Origin: Ancistrus triradiatus
Taxonomy: Eukaryota; Chordata; Actinopteri; Siluriformes; Loricariidae
Assembly (NCBI GenBank): GCA_025084515.1
Contig: JAJAGP010000966.1
Location: 162,501 to 226,500, forward strand
DNA length: 64,000 bases
Reading direction: 5' to 3'
A program made the position numbers and the translations under genes. Shown here one piece after another: positions 1-13,860 of this stretch. The first letter of the stretch is position 1, and each line of letters starts with the position of its first letter. The notes below the pieces were generated by a model. That model ran no database searches, had not been told where the DNA came from, and worked only from the letters and a program-made list of their open reading frames with translations.

Positions 1-107
1 TTTACATCCGCCCGCGTTTTTTGGAGGAGGACCGAGGCTACTATCTCTGCAAGGCCAGCAATGGAGTGGGTCTGACATCAGCAAGAGTAAGGTGCTGACT
101 GTAAAAA
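1..107 (+). CDS. dscaml1: dscaml1 exon, end of Ig8 (frame-disrupted)
   Basis: The reading begins with EEDRGYYLCKASNGVG, the typical F-strand Cys region of an Ig domain. After GVG the frame changes: only a +1 correction (GGT CTG to GGT GCT G) gives ADISKSKVLTVK, the expected linker before Ig9. The exon then ends in phase 1 (A) and joins ATC of the next exon as Ile. The donor is GTCACG, which is weak. The uncorrected frame meets TGA a few codons on. One missing base explains everything, so I read it as an assembly or consensus error, not a real stop. Confidence 0.8.
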
Positions 108-2389
108 GTCACGTACTTTAAAAAACCATTATGTTATAATAAAGAATAGACTCTGCGTAAACGTTAGAAGAGTGGTGTTACTTTGTGAAACCTTTTCTGT
201 TTTTTTTATATTTCAATCAGTCCCAATCAAATTTGTGTGTACAGAAGCTTTTCATAAAGCCGGTCCAACCTCCTTTCAAGCAAAACAGGCGACATGGCAA
301 GGAAACATCTAGCACTCTTGACTCAGCACAAAGCTGAGCCCTAATTCGACTAACAAGACAAAACTAATACACTTGGTAAATCTGACTGTGACCCTCATCC
401 TTATGGACGTTTTCGAAAGCGTACGGACCGAAGACGCAGAAGGTTTTGGAGCATGGTGTGATATCGCTTTCCCCTGACACAGAGGCAAGATCCGACATGT
501 GGCTGGGAAGCTGGACGTACGAATCTCTGTACTGCAGCTGAGAATTAGCTGCTTTGTTTTACTTACAAAGGTTAAAAAACAACACCGACTGTAGTAAGAC
601 ACAGCCTTTACGACTTTTAACACCATTCTTTGAGACATGGCATTAACCATAGTCACTTTACGTTTGAATTTACTTTTATCTGATTAGTCAGTGGTCATGT
701 ATACAGCGTACTCCGATCTCCAATATCTAAAAAGACTTATGCCTGTTCACACCAGGTTGCTAACACCCTGAAAACTCCCTACCCTGCTTTTTCTCTCTTG
801 TGATTTCCCTTCTCTTAACGTGTCGGGGGGGCATTTGGCCGTGTCTTTTTCACATAGTCAATGTGAAAAACAAAGACGCGAGGAAGATGAATGCAGGAAG
901 CTCTAGTTTGGTGTTTGTTTGTGATCATGAGCAGATCAGAATGAACTAGATAAATACAAACGCTTCCATCCAGTCACTGTGAGCTGTTCACCATCATTCT
1001 CCAGCCTTCCTCTCATCCTTGTCCTTATAAATCGGACTCGTTTTGAAAAGGAACTTAAGAATTCATTAAATAGAGCAAGGATTTTACCTCGGTAACGGAT
1101 TTCTCATCGCACGGTATATCAAGTGCCTCCAATGTCAGTCGGGTTTCTCAGCTCCAACACCTAACCAGCACAACGGTTTGCCAGGTCCTGCTGATCTAAA
1201 AGACTTGGTTACTTGGGCCCTTTCCTGTTGCGCTGTGGTGTATGTTCTCGAGGCATCTGGCAACCCCGGAATTAAAAGGCAGAGAAAATGCCTACCGAAC
1301 ACTTTTTGTGGAGACCCTGAAACTAATTAAGTATTTCAGTATTTAAATGCATTAAGGTTACATCTGTCTGTGAGATTACTGGCTGGTTGCAAAGTGGTTT
1401 TTCATCAGTGAGTCAACAAATCTCATTCGGGTCCCTCTCGCTCTCTGTCTCTCTCTCTCTACTCTCTCTTTGAGTAATGTGTTGGTATTATTGCGTAAAT
1501 GTTCCTCTTCTGGTTCCTGCCTCCCGCAATTCCTTTTGTTCCACTTAGTAGAAGGACCACTGCATTAAATAAGTGTGAACAACAAAACAGTGGAACCTCC
1601 ACAGATCAATAAGTGTGTGTTGTAAGTGAGAGTCGAATTGGAGAGAGGGGGGGATTGGGTTGAAATAAGGGAGCATTAGGGGTAAGTAAAGGACTAGGAG
1701 GGATTAATGGTAACGCTGTGGCCCTCTGAGCCTGTGAAACACACCACTACACGTGGAGAAATGTCTACTCTCCACTGTCCATTTTCTTTGTCCTTCCTCC
1801 TTCCTTGAAACCACTCTCCCTCTCTCTCTCGTGTTTCTCACACTAGTCCCTGCCATAATCACATCCCATCCTAACACGACCATTGGCTATAAAGGGCAGA
1901 ACAAGAGCTAAACTGCAACCGGCTCGGGGAGAGTACCACCCCATCATCATTCGCTGGGAACGCGGCGACACCGTCATCGACCCGCCCGACGCAATCCCCG
2001 ATACTTCCATCAACACCAGTCCCAACGAGAAGAGCGATGAGGTGATTTCAACGCTTAAGGTGAGGGCCACACCCAAACACACACACACAATTGTCCCTCC
2101 GATCTTTGAGTTGTGAGGACCTTTCCATTGCATGAATGGCAGTGCAGCTAATTTAATGCTACAGACCGTTCCTGAACCCCCCAACCTTAGAACCTCATTA
2201 AACCCAAAGCAAATCGTTTGGCTCTTTTCAGTTTTTCAAACTAAAAGTTTGTAATTTTTGTAAAACAAAAAAAAACAGTTAAAAGAAGTGAGAACCGGAA
2301 AACAGTCTCAACAAGTGACAATTTCCTATTCCAGGTTTTGCCTGTTATTGACAGGCATCTGGTCCCCACAGGTGATAGCAAGACAAGGT

Positions 2390-2423
<34 letters not shown>

Positions 2424-2909
2424 AATTCACAGGCTCTTTTTCGGACTGCTTTTAAATGTGTGTATGATGAGCCACTTCTTCTAAGTTCCTCGTCTCTCTC
2501 TTTTTAAATGTTTCATGAGATATATTTGGGCTTTTACAGTGATTTTCACAGTTGTAATGTTTATCCTTGGTTTTAAATACGTCAAGAACGAGAGCTCGTT
2601 CAGTTGTTGTGCCAAATGTTAAAAGTCGTGGCCAGGCAAAAGTGGCAATTGACAACAGTCGCAGGAATAGAATAATATAAATATAATGCTGATTAACAGA
2701 GGTTGGTGAAAGCAAGGTTTTTTATTATGTTAACTTTTATAAAAATGGTGAATGATGTGGTAGCCATATGGTGTGTTGGTGATGGTGAGCTCTGTTTCTC
2801 TTCATGGTTTGGGTGTTGAGATGAATCAAAATGCTTATTGTAGTACGTTTTTAGCCTTTTATCCTATCTGTTTATATGATGAAAAATGAAATGTTTCAAT
2901 AAAGGATGG

Positions 2910-2978
<69 letters not shown>

Positions 2979-5519
2979 GCAGCTGAAGCCGGCTGAGCGC
3001 GGCGACTCTGTGTTTTTCTCCTGTCACGCCATCAATTCCTATGGCGAGGGCCGTGGCCTCATTCAGCTGACTGTGCAAGGTACGCCGATCAGCAGTTAAG
3101 CGGCGCCCATGTTTGACGTCGTGCACATTATCTAAAGACAAAAAAAAATCTATCACGTACCCCCCCCATAGACGGTGGAAGAAAGATAAACACTCTCTTT
3201 CCTCTCTTTTCTCGTTATTTTTTTGTAGATCCCCTCCCTGATCCTCCAGAGCAGAAGTCCTCGAGTGAAAGCCCGCAGCATTAACCTAAGATGGACCCAA
3301 TGGTTCGACGGTAAAAACACCATGATTACAGCCACGACATCGAATACAAAACAAATCAGGTAGGTCTTCTCCTTGCCCATAAATTATATGTACACGCACC
3401 TCACAACCGCTGATGGCGGGTGACAGCTGACAGGTCTACCTAATACAGTGGAAACTATGAGGGTGTATATATATAGGGTGCAACCGGTATTGCTTTCTTG
3501 GGCCCTGAATACGATAACCGATTCTTAGCGCGTTATTGTTGCCGATACTGGTGTAAAAACCATCATTTGAACTTTCTGCATTAACACCTTATAACATTAT
3601 ACATTTATAACCCATACCCATAAAAATGGATCAGTAATTCAGTTCAGCCATAAAATATATAATAATAACAACAAAACAGTTCATCAGCAGGACGATGACT
3701 ATAAATAAAATAAGTATTTTGGTTCAATAAATTTGGTCAACTCAATAACTTTGGAACATAACTTTTGTTGGCAATGACCAGAGTCACGTTTCCTGTAAGT
3801 CGTGCACCAGGTTTGCACACCCTGTAAGCTGGTATTTTGGACCATTCCCACCATGCAGTTCTCCTCTAGAGCAGTGATGTTTTTGGGCCACACGGACTGT
3901 CATCAACTTCAACTCCTCCACCATTTTCTATGGGGTTGAGGTCTGGATACGGCTAGGCCACTCCATGACCTGAAATGCTTTTTATTTAACGGAGCCACTC
4001 CTTCCGTTGCCCGAGCGGTGTGGTTTTGGAATTATTGTCAATCGTGGAAGGACCCAGGCCACCTTTCCATCCTTCAATGCTCTCGACTGATGGAAGGAGT
4101 TTGTAATTTAAAATCTCACGATACATGGCCCCGTTCATTTCTTCCTTAACACCGGATCCCAGTCCCCGTCCTGTCCCCTCTCAGAAAAAACAGCCCCAAA
4201 GTATATGTGTCCACCACCTGCTTCACAGTAGTGTTATGGTGTTTCTTGGGATGCAAACTCTTCTTCCTCCAAACACACGGTTGAGTTTTTAACCAAAAAG
4301 TTCTATTTTGGGTTTCATCTGACCACTGATATTCCTCCCAATCCGCTTCTGGATCATCCCATATGCTCTCTGGCAAACTCTGAACAGGCTGGACATGTCC
4401 TGGCTAAGCAGCGGGCCAACGCCTGGCACTGCAGGAACTGATTCCCTCTCGGCGTAGTGTGTTACTGATGATAAGCCTTGTTTACTTGGTCCGCGCCTCT
4501 CTGCCAGGTCATTCATCAGGTCCCTCCCGTGTAAGTTCTGGATTTTTTTGGCCCTCACCGTTCTCATGATCATTTTGCCCCACAGATGAATTTGTTGCGT
4601 GTAGCCCCAATCGAGGGAGAATTACAATGGTCTTTTTTATGGCTCCATTTCTTACAGTTGCTCCCCACAGTTGATTTATTCACACCACCGCTTACCCTAT
4701 TGTGTTCACTCTTCCCAGCCGCTGCAGTCTACAATTTCTTCCTGTGTCCTTCACAGCTCTTTGGTCTTGGTCATGGTTGAGTTTGGAGTTCCTGACTGTT
4801 TGAGGCGTTTGACCAGGTGTCTTTTTTATACAGATAACAGAGTCAAACAGGTTGCCATTAATACAGGTAATGAGTTTGATGACAGAAAGAGCTTCTTAAG
4901 AAGGTTTATGACAGCGAAATCTTGGCTTGTTTGTGGTGACAAAATACTTATTTTTTCCCCTCCCACCATGATTTAAAATTATTCTTTAAAAATCCTAAAA
5001 TCTACAATTGATTTTCCTGGATTTTTTTCTTTTTTTTTTCTCATTTTGCTCTCATAGTAAGTGTACTATGGATGAAAATTAAACAGACCTCGCTTCATCT
5101 TTCTAGTGGAACTTGTCACAATCAGTGGCTGACTAAATACCGTTTTGCCCCACTGGTAGGTATTTATATATAAGATTTAATGATTTTAATTATTTTTGCC
5201 TAAAAAATGTAAAACAGTATAGAAAATCTAAAAAAATGTTCATTCAAACATATTAAAAGAATATTAAATTGAAAGTGGGAAAGGTGTCTCTGGAACTTGC
5301 GATAGGTGAGGGATCACTATAATGTTTTTCAGAAGGGTCAAATAGTGAAAGAGTGGTTCAGGAAGCATGAGCCATCATTTTCACACATGGATTGGCTACC
5401 ACAGAGTCCAGACCTGAACCCCACTGAGAATCTGTGGGATATGCCGGAATAAGGAAGATGGTCCAAATCTCCCATCATCCATATATCTGCAAATAATATA
5501 TAATATATCATGCATCACT

Positions 5520-5567
<48 letters not shown>

Positions 5568-8500
5568 AGAGAGAGAGAGACCCAAAACCAAAATCTTTCT
5601 TTTACAGATCCATGGGAACTGAAGCACGCCACACGCAAAATATCCCCCACCAACAACCAGGCCAACATCGTGGAGCTTCATCCTGCTTCGGTTTACAGCA
5701 TACGCATGTACTCATACAACAAAATCGGCCGCAGTCAAGCCAGCAAGGAGCTGACCATCAGCACCGAGGAAGCCTGTAAGAAACTCGGACAAACCCCCAG
5801 CGTACAGAGCAGTAACTGTCAGAACACAATAACGTGTAACTTATGGCTGACCTGACCTTCTGATTTGTCACAGCTCCTGACGGGCCACCCATGGATGTTA
5901 TTCTGCAGCCTATGACGTCACAGAGCATCCGGGTCACGTGGCGGGTATGAGACTTGAGATGATTATAAGTGCCATCGCTTGAAACGAGCCTTTCCTCGTG
6001 TAATAGACACTTTGCTGTGAAGTTTTCCATTCACATGCCTGAAGCCCTACTCACACCGAGCACGATTTTTTCTGTACGGAAAAAACAGATGCGATTTTTA
6101 ACGTTTTTTTGTCTAAACACTCTGAAAGCTCCCTTTTGCGTTCTTAAAAACAAACAAAGACGCGAGCGAAGGTTAGTGCAGGCAGCTCTGGTTTGTGCTT
6201 TTTGTGGGCATGAACAGATCAGAATGCACTTAAACTAGACGGTTCCATCCAGTCACTGTGGCGTTAATATAGATGTGTCCTTTTTCAAAACTTTCGGTGT
6301 GAAAAAAGGTGGTCCTCATTTTGCACCTTTTCTACCATATTCCACCCCTTACCTGAAAACGGGGTAATCTGAATTTACTTTACTTATATTAATTAATAAT
6401 CCGAGGATTATTTATTGACCACGGTGGCAGTTTTCTTGAAAAAAATCTGTGAAATCTAGTGTTAGCTATGACACAACTATAGATTATACATACATAGTGG
6501 TCCTTAATCCTTAATTTGTTCCAGAACGCTTGTTGAGAACTGTAAATGATGAGTACTGAGCAAATGTTTCCCCCAGAACCCCCCCGTATAAGGCAGCATT
6601 AATGGAGGTATATTGTACAGGTGCTCCCTGATTTATGATGGGGATATGCTCAGCCTGAAAGCCAAGAGGTTTCAGTTCCTGTTTTCCTTTCGGTTGGCTG
6701 TCATTACTAACCTTTTTAGGACACACGGTGACGTATTTGCACTAAGCGAGATGAATTTTTGTAGTCAAAATGCACAGAGAACCGAATTCGATGAGTTCCG
6801 AGGTACTACTGTCTATGTATGTATGTAAATGGTGTCTTTGCTCCCTTCCCAGGCCCCTAAGAAGGAACTCCAGAACGGGGTAATCCGTGGCTATCAGATC
6901 GGCTACAGAGAGAACGGTCCTGGTAGCAACGGTCAGTACAGCATCGTGGAGATGAAGGCGACGGGAGACAGCGAGGTGTACACGCTGGATAATCTGAAGA
7001 AGTTTGCCCAGTACGGAGTGGTGGTGCAGGCCTTTAATCGAGCTGGCACCGGGCCGTCCAGTTCAGAGAGCAACGCCACCACGCTAGAGGATGGTAAGGA
7101 CCATTGTGACTGGACCTAGGCAAGTTTGTACCTTCATCTGTTCCCCAAAGACTCCCAGTATCACCGGCTGCCTTTCCAACAAATCATTCCATCAGTGTAG
7201 TGACAGAGATAGTGATTCTATGAATTATTATAATAGTAATAATAACAGAACACGTCCTAAAATGATAATTAGCTTGTCTGCAGAGGCCCTCTCTCTGTTC
7301 TTCTGCTTTTCATCTCGGTGTAATTATCTGCCGCTGAGCACTTTTGTCTCTCTTTCTCTTTTCATCTTCTGTTCTTCTTATCCCTGTAACTCGCCCTTTA
7401 TTTTTCTCTCATCTCTCGCCTTCATTCATCGCTTTCAATCTGTCCAAGAACGGCTTGCGTTCCTTTTTCTCTGCCTAGTAAAGATATCTAGTTTCTCAGT
7501 TTGCGCTTTGCATACGGGACGTTTCAGACGTTTGCGAGCAGATGGAGAGACGCCGCTGACCCTAGGACGTATCCAAAGGACGTATAGGGCGAAAAAAATG
7601 GTCCAAGCCCAGAATTATTCAGTGGCAACGGATTGAAACGGATGAGCGGTTATAGAATGTTTCCCAGTTGGTTTGTTTTTAAGGTGAAACCAGATCTTAT
7701 CTATATTACTCCGGTCTGGACTCTGAACAAGCCAAAGCATGGACCTGATGCGACTAAATGACTGAACTAAAGTATTGGGACACACCTCTTCTTAATCATT
7801 GAATTCGGGTTTCATTCAGTTCTGTTGCCACAGTTGTATCAAACCAAGCACCAAAAACACTGGTGAAAGAACGTTCTAAAGCGCTCACTGAATTTGCAGT
7901 GGGGTTGCAATTTGCAATAATGCAGTGGGGTTGTTTTTGGGCCCCTTAGTACCAGTAAAGGGAAATCTTGATGCTTCAGCATACCAAGACATTTTAGGAA
8001 CAGTTTGTTGAAGGCCCTTTTCTTTGCCAAGGTCCATAAAGGCATGGCTGGGTGAGTTTGACTGGCCCACACAGAGCCCTGACCTCGACCGGGCCCTCCC
8101 ATCCAACATCTATGTCTGACCTCCCAATGGATAAATGTGCAAAAATTCCCACAGTCACAGTCCAAAATCTTGCAGAAAGCCTCCCCTGAAGAATGGAAGC
8201 TGTCAGAGGTGCAGTTCCATATTAATGCCTATAGACTTGGAATGGGACTGCATATAAGCTCCTGTGGGGGTAACGTGGAGGTGTCCCAATACTTATGTCC
8301 ACATAGCGTGTTTTGAAGACTCCTTTTGTCCATATAGTGTGTTTTGAACACCTGCGAATCACGTAGAACACCTGCTGCTGGGCTCATCAGTCAGGGAAGC
8401 GTTAACCAGATTTACGCTGCCATAAAGGAAAATAAACTCGAGTCTCGATTAGACCCGAGTCTGCTCAAGCCTGCTCGAGTTTAGGCCTGGTTGTTTCTTG

Positions 8501-11500
8501 GCCCTCCTCGTCGTTCTCTTGCGCTCCCTCTTTCCTTTTCGCTCGCTCCCTCTCTTCCTGCGCCAGTTGCAGCTGCTCGTGCATTGAGGCGGGCCAGCTT
8601 CATCTCTCCTCCCGCCTTTCATCCTGTTCTTCACACTGTTGCGAAGGGAAAAAAACACACAGACGCACTCTGTCTTACCTCAATAGCAGCCTTCTTTATT
8701 CAAGACCACCCTTTGGCACATCACCCGTGCCTCGTTCGCGCTGTATCCGGGCAGAGGCGAAGGCGTCCGTGAACGCCACGGGTCATTTTTGGGGCTTCTT
8801 TATCAGAGTGAACGAGGGGTCATGCTTAACATTTTGGACTGAGAAATACTAAAACATATTGTACTCAGGTCTGACAGGGTCAGCATTTTGATGTAAGACG
8901 TTACAACAGACCTCTGCTTCTCGTATGATGTTAGGACGTTGTGACGCACTTAAGGAAACATCGTCTCTTATTCCGTTTCCCTTCCCAGTGCCCAGCCAGC
9001 CTCCTCAGAACGTACGGGCCATTTCTGTGACCTCAGATGAGGCGGTGATTACATGGTCAGAGCCTCCGAGGATGACTCTGAACGGCGTCCTGAAGGGATA
9101 CCGCGTGGTCTTCTGGTCTATTTTCCCTGATGGAGGTGGGTGCTACTGGGGCTCGGACCCCTGTCATTTTTATGGATCTAAAGTGAAAAGGAAAAGCAAA
9201 ACACTTACTCTACTGGTGAACTCAGCATAGCTGCTAATGCTAACTGCAGCCTGTTTTCCTTTCGGTTGGCTCTTATTACTAACTAATACAGGACTGTAGA
9301 TGTAAAAATAAAGAAAACACGATAAACAGCACTGAGAAACAGCTATTGTGAAACTAAATCACTGAATCACTGTGTATTGAATCGGGACTCATGAATCGTG
9401 AATTGGGTTGCAAGTGCGCCGAGCACAGAGCAAACAACGAGAACTGAGACAAATTTTTCCAGCCAAAATGCGTCGAGAACCGACGAATTCCAAGGTGGTC
9501 GAGAACCGAAGTACTGCTGTATTGTATAATATCAGCAAATGTTATCCTTTAGTACACTGCGCCCCTAAGCCCAGCGATGTGGAAGGGATAACTGTATTTG
9601 TACCAGAGCTAAGTACAAGGGTCCAGGCCCAAAATGATAGCTGGACCCTAGCTGGTTATTTTCCATTGATGGCTTTGGAGACAATGAATTTTAAAATTCA
9701 CCCTTACTTCAGGTGGACCTGAGAAAATGATTAAGTGTAGTTCGATGGTTGGTGTGTAACTCATAATAACGCGTATTATTTTCTGAAGACAGGAAATTGC
9801 ATTGTTGAATCTCAAGCTAACGCGGTCTCTAACCCCCTCTCCTGTCTCAGAATGGGGCGAGATGCAGAACATCACCACTACACGCGAGCAGGTGGAGCTG
9901 AAGGGTCTGGAGAAGTTCACCAACTACAGCGTGCAGGTTCTGGCCTACACGCAGGCAGGAGACGGCGTACGCAGCAACGTCCTCTACATACAGACCCGAG
10001 AGGACCGTGAGTAAACTCAGATGTGCAAGAGATATATAAACACGCACGCACAAGACAAACCCTAGAGTTCAGAAAAGACCAAAGTCTGTGGACACCCCTT
10101 CTAATTATTGAGCTCTGCTGTTTCAGGAACACTCACTTCTACAACCCAAAATCAGAAAATGTTGAGACAGTAAGGAAAATGCATGTAAACACACACACAC
10201 ACACACCATCTTTCTTACATTTCCTTTGTCTTTCATTCCATTGCAGACAGGATGAACCTGAGATAGTTCATGTTTTTTTCTGGTCAACTTCATTAACATC
10301 CATTCCTGCATTTCAGGCCTGTGCCACATTCCAAAACAAGTTAGGACGAGGCAATGTAGGGCTAGAAATGAGGTAACAAACTAAATGATGTGATTTCAAA
10401 CAGGTGATTATAATCATGATTTGGTCCAAAAGCAGCATCCAGGAAAGGCTGAGTCTCTGAGGAGTAAAGATGATCAGAGGATCTCCAGTTTATCAACAAA
10501 TGTTTAAAAGTAACGTTTTCAAAGAAAGACTGGAAGGGATTTCCATATTCCTCCCTCTTCAGAGTATAATATCATTAAACGATTCAAAGAATAAGGGTAA
10601 GGGCACAAGCCAAAACTGAAGAGGGGTGATCTCCGCGCCTAGAGACGGCACTGCATCAACAACCGCCATTCATCAATAGCTGATAGAACCACAGGGACAA
10701 GAAATGACTCTATCAAACCTTTATCAGTACAGAGTTACGTTCACAAACGCCACTTAAAACGTTACTGTACTAAAAAAGAAGCCTCGTGTTGACCATGTCC
10801 AGAAGAGAGACTTCTCTGGGCTCGGAGGCATCTGGAATGGACCATCTCACAGTGGAACGGGGATTGTGCTCAGACCCATCAGTATCAGAGATCTTTTTTT
10901 GGAAAAATGTTTTCAGTTTTTGCCCTTTCAGTATGGGTATCAAGATATTTAAAGTCATAATTTAGCTACCGTACCAACACTACCACGCCTAACAGAAGGA
11001 ATCACGGTTCCCCCTTTCATCTGTGTTTTGGTGCATGCCAGGAGAACACTCAAAGCCCAAATTCTTAGTGCCAACTGTCAAGGAGGAGCAAAACACTAAG
11101 AGAAATGTTCGTGCTGCAGGTCTCGAGGTCGCTCGACGCCGTCACCGTCACAGCTGCACCACATTTATTCTCTGATGTCTCATTAAACCGACTAATGAGA
11201 ATCAAAATGCCAGAGGGTGGAGACGTGAAATGTGGGAGCACGTGCACTTGTGTCTCGGCACAAGGAGAAGGATTAATTCTTTTGTGGATTATGAGGCATT
11301 ACGTTTGTGCTTACGCTGATAGGCACGGGATTAGAGGCCTATCGCTCTCCCTTCTCCCCCGGGGAGCGCTCACAGGGGCTGCAGGACGAGTGTTTGGGAA
11401 ACACGGGTTAAGAGGGGAAACGGACCAGTAAGGGCTTTCCTCCCCGAGTGTTATCTTACAGCTGGGAATAAGAAGGTGAGAGATTGAAACGGGGAATGTT

Positions 11501-13581
11501 TAGTCCTGATTTTCAAGAACGGTGAGTTTTGTCTTGCACTTGCCACTTAGAGTGAGAAACAAGGCTAAAAAAGTGCACAGAAGAAAAACATAACTTACTA
11601 TAAGAGGAGTGGAGTACAGAGGATTTCTACATTAGTAAAGCTATTTACTTTCAGTGGAAAAAAAAACTTGCCCAAGATGAAGTGATGAAGATTTACACCA
11701 TGCCTCTACCATCAACGTAGTTAGGATAAGATCTAAGATTTTATTCGATTTTTTTCAGTAATTACGTACAGGTATTTGACTGGACATTACCATAGTCAAT
11801 GTAATGTAAATATAAAGGGCATTTAAACAAGAAAACTGCATGCAAACGATACGTAAATGCGTCGGAGATTCCGCTGAATATCCGAGTGGAACCATCTACA
11901 GCATCCCTAATGCCATCACATCCTTAATTGATGGAAATTCACAATAATTATAGATAAAACAATAACGCTACGACCCTGTGTAGGTTAAAGTCGTAACACT
12001 TAAGAGCATGGCATAGTCGTATCTAGTCCCTTTTCTAGGGTGCTCAAACACCCCTCAATTGAGTTCCAGCACCCTCAAGAATAATAAGTGTTTGTTTTTT
12101 GTTGGCTGAACAAATGTTGAAACCCTAGGAATATGGTTTAAACATCATATTAAACATTGTCATACCTTCTCATTGAACCTTTTATTTATGCTTATTCATT
12201 ATTATTACAATTATGACAAGAGACGTGCATTATGTATCTTAGATCTTACTGTGTAACATGGCAGTGCTCAAACATGGCACGCCAAATACCTCCCCACTGT
12301 GGGAACGGCTGGAATTGCGGAAAATATTTCAGTTCTTTCGTTTTCAGCAGTAAAAACGTGAAATGATTCAAACTAGGGGTGGGCAATATGATGATATTTT
12401 TTCGTATCGGAATAAATTTCGTCATTGTGCTAGACGGTATGCTTTTCTGAGCTTATCGAGGATTTCGTCAGCTCTTAATGAACGCTGAAAAAACTCCATG
12501 TTTCAGTATAAAGAGTGCCATTAGTGTTGCTGTTTAACTGAATAAAGTGCGGCATGTTTTGAGTAAAAATCGCATTCATGAGTATGGGATATAAGGGAAT
12601 AGAATTTTTTAAAGAATATGATGGATTTTGAATGCGATTACATATCGTGATAAATATCGAGTATCGTGAAAATGCCTTTAGTTATCGTGATATAATATTT
12701 TTGCCATATCGCCCACCCCTAATACAAACTGAAAGCACGTGAAGCAGTTTTGGCGTCAACAGGACTGCGAAGAATTCACCCAAAAATCCTGAAACCTGGT
12801 AAACAGCGACCTAAAATGCAGTCACGAGAACTGGATGGTGAGATTGGCGCTGCGCATTAAACGTTAAAGCGAACATATGGTACCCGTTCAACATCTGTCC
12901 GGCTCTCGCTTTATCTCCGTTCCTCTTTTGCTCTTTTTTTTTACAGCCTTGGCAGAGCCTCTTAAATTTATAGGTCAAGCCCAGCAAAGCTCTGGATTTC
13001 ACACGTACAAACTCGTCCGGTTGTGAACAGATAATTAATTAATGAAATATCTCTAAACGCTCCTTATTAACAGGATTTGCTTATCGTCTTTGCTTGCTGG
13101 CTAAGACTTGCCTAATCCCCCTTTTTTTACGCCTTTATCTCTCTTTTTTTCTTGCTCTTAGACCCTGGCCCTCCAGCAGGCATCAAAGCCGTCCCCTCGT
13201 CCGCCAACAGCGTGGTGGTATCGTGGCTCCCTCCGACCAAGCCGAATGGAATCATCCGCAAATACACCATTTATTGCTCCAGCCCTGGATCAGGCCAACC
13301 GGTAAGGAATTAAAAAAAAAAAAAGGCAAAACAGAAAGACGTGACAGCATTTGCATGATTGCACACGTTAACAACGCGAACAAGAAGAACTTATTCATAT
13401 GCGCATGCACCAGTGTGTGTTCTTTAATGCAGTGCTGCTTCACCGCTGTGCTGCCTCTCTTTGTTTGTTTGCTCGTGTGTGTGTGTGTGTGTGTGAGGCT
13501 GATATTTAAATGACTTCTCAATATTATTTACGTCTATCCACCTTCTTAATACTCCTGCATAGTACAGTATTAAGATAAGTG

Positions 13582-13621
<40 letters not shown>

Positions 13622-13805
13622 GCAGTATCAGCAGGGCGTGTGTGTGTGTGCGTGTGTGTGTGTGTGTAAGAGTGAGTGCAAATGAAAGCCTCATACTGCA
13701 GTGTGTACATGCAAGCTCACTCTCCCCAGCTCATTTGCATATCAGTGTCTCATCACGTTGCCTAGACAACCTCATCTGCTCATCAGTGAGGGCAGGAAAC
13801 AAGCT

Positions 13806-13860
<55 letters not shown>

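Noticed and set aside
2896..3156. Minus-strand ORF of Arg-Glu repeats
   Set aside because: It is the complement of a (CT)n microsatellite and a dscaml1 exon.
7091..7636. 181-residue ORF
   Set aside because: Low-complexity Ser/Phe/Leu translation of intronic pyrimidine-rich DNA, with no homology I recognise.
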